From: Elysia crispata
Lineage: Eukaryota; Mollusca; Gastropoda; Plakobranchidae
Length of the DNA: 64,000 nt
Direction of reading: 5' to 3'
Assembly: GCA_033675545.1 (NCBI GenBank)
Contig: JAWDGP010004695.1
Location: 1-64,000 of the forward strand
Each line of letters begins with the position of its first letter. Positions within the stretch are counted from its first letter, which is position 1. Made by a program: the position numbers and the translations under genes. The notes beneath the pieces are model-generated. The model saw only the letters and a program-made list of their open reading frames with translations, was not told the origin of the DNA and did not search any database. Shown here one piece after another: positions 63,181 to 64,000 of this stretch.

Positions 63181-64000
63181 GTAAGACAGTAGTTTTATTC
63201 GTTCGTTCGTTCGTTTTTTCTTCTTCTTCAACATCATGACAATGATCCTTGTAAGCAGCAGTATTATTATTATTATCATTGCCATCTATAAATTTATCGA
63301 TATCATCATCATCATCCTCATCACTAACATCACGAATACCATTTTCCCTTTTTTTTTTTCTCTGTTTTTCTTTGCCAGTAAACAGCTTTTGCGACATAAC
63401 GAAGGATATTCTTCCTTGAGACAAATGCTTATAAATAGTACCTTAGTAATTTTTAATGAAATTTTGAGTTTGATGCGAGAACAAACTCTAAGGTATTTAG
63501 CTTCTATGTTCAGATACAGTCGTGCGGTATCACACTCGTGGTCCTTTAAACAAATAATCTCACTAAGATATATAACGGAATAATATCGCTGTCACCACAG
63601 CAAACTAGAGCTAAATGCAAAATACTAATCAAAACAGAAAAATGTCGTGCAATATCAAAGATAGCATTCCTTCATTTAGTTAAACTCATCATGATATCTT
63701 ACAGCAAATATAATTATACCTTATAGCTTCAAGTTTCATCACAGTAATGATTCGTGACTTCGCTCTCTAGAGAATACTTCGGTGACAATAAAACGCACCA
63801 CTCAGAAACTTTACACTGCCCTCAGTATTCAAGTTGTTTCTGTCCCCACATAATACAGACCTTGTGCTCCAAAGACCTGTTCTTGTTTGACCGGACCAGT
63901 GATGCCAACGTCCACAAGATGCTGACCATTATAGCTCTATATCTCCCTGCTGCGTGAAGGCCACCCTATAGCAAGCTTCCTGAACATAAAACATAACAGG

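Overview
The window is animal nuclear DNA. It is AT-rich, full of long microsatellites, and carries one large multi-exon gene with GT-AG introns plus remnants of retroelements. The domain types (LPMO-like copper domain, EGF, DOMON, SEA, transmembrane tail) and the style of the repeats suggest an invertebrate, most likely a lophotrochozoan such as a gastropod mollusc. The taxon is an inference; nothing in the window proves it.

Layout. 1-7,475: non-coding upstream DNA, the left copy of a large tandem duplication. 7,561-41,076 (+): one gene that I could assemble into 23 exons. The exon phases agree at every junction and the exons sum to 3,867 nt, 1,288 residues plus stop. A 3' UTR follows, with AATAAA signals near 41,857 and 41,943. 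41,950-46,396: AT-rich intergenic DNA with no gene that I can support. 46,397-48,199 (+): 5'-truncated but uninterrupted C-terminal part of a non-LTR retrotransposon ORF (RT tail, CCHC finger, restriction-like endonuclease). 48,216-48,534: a tRNA-like segment with a structured body and a (TCTTA)n tail. 48,559-64,000: the right copy of the duplication, ending in exon 1 of a second, paralogous gene (62,985-63,180) whose remaining exons lie beyond the window.

Predicted protein of the main gene, in order: signal peptide; a secreted copper-site domain whose mature N-terminus would be His36 (LPMO / chitin-binding type-4-like); one short and one complete EGF-like module; a DOMON domain split in two by a long loop that itself contains a whole second DOMON domain between Gly-Glu-Pro repeat linkers; a third DOMON; a SEA domain with an intact GSVVV self-cleavage motif; an acidic stalk; one transmembrane helix; and an 80-residue cytoplasmic tail with an NPGY motif. 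I infer a cell-surface protein in which an LPMO-like copper centre and heme-type DOMON folds are joined on one chain. This recalls the separate LPMO and cytochrome-domain partners of fungal oxidative polysaccharide breakdown.

The most interesting points are that fusion, the DOMON-inside-DOMON arrangement carried on a symmetric phase 1-1 exon pair, the tandem gene duplication about 55 kb apart, and the tRNA-like/stem-loop module directly behind the retrotransposon ORF. All homology calls come from motif reading only; no database search was possible.
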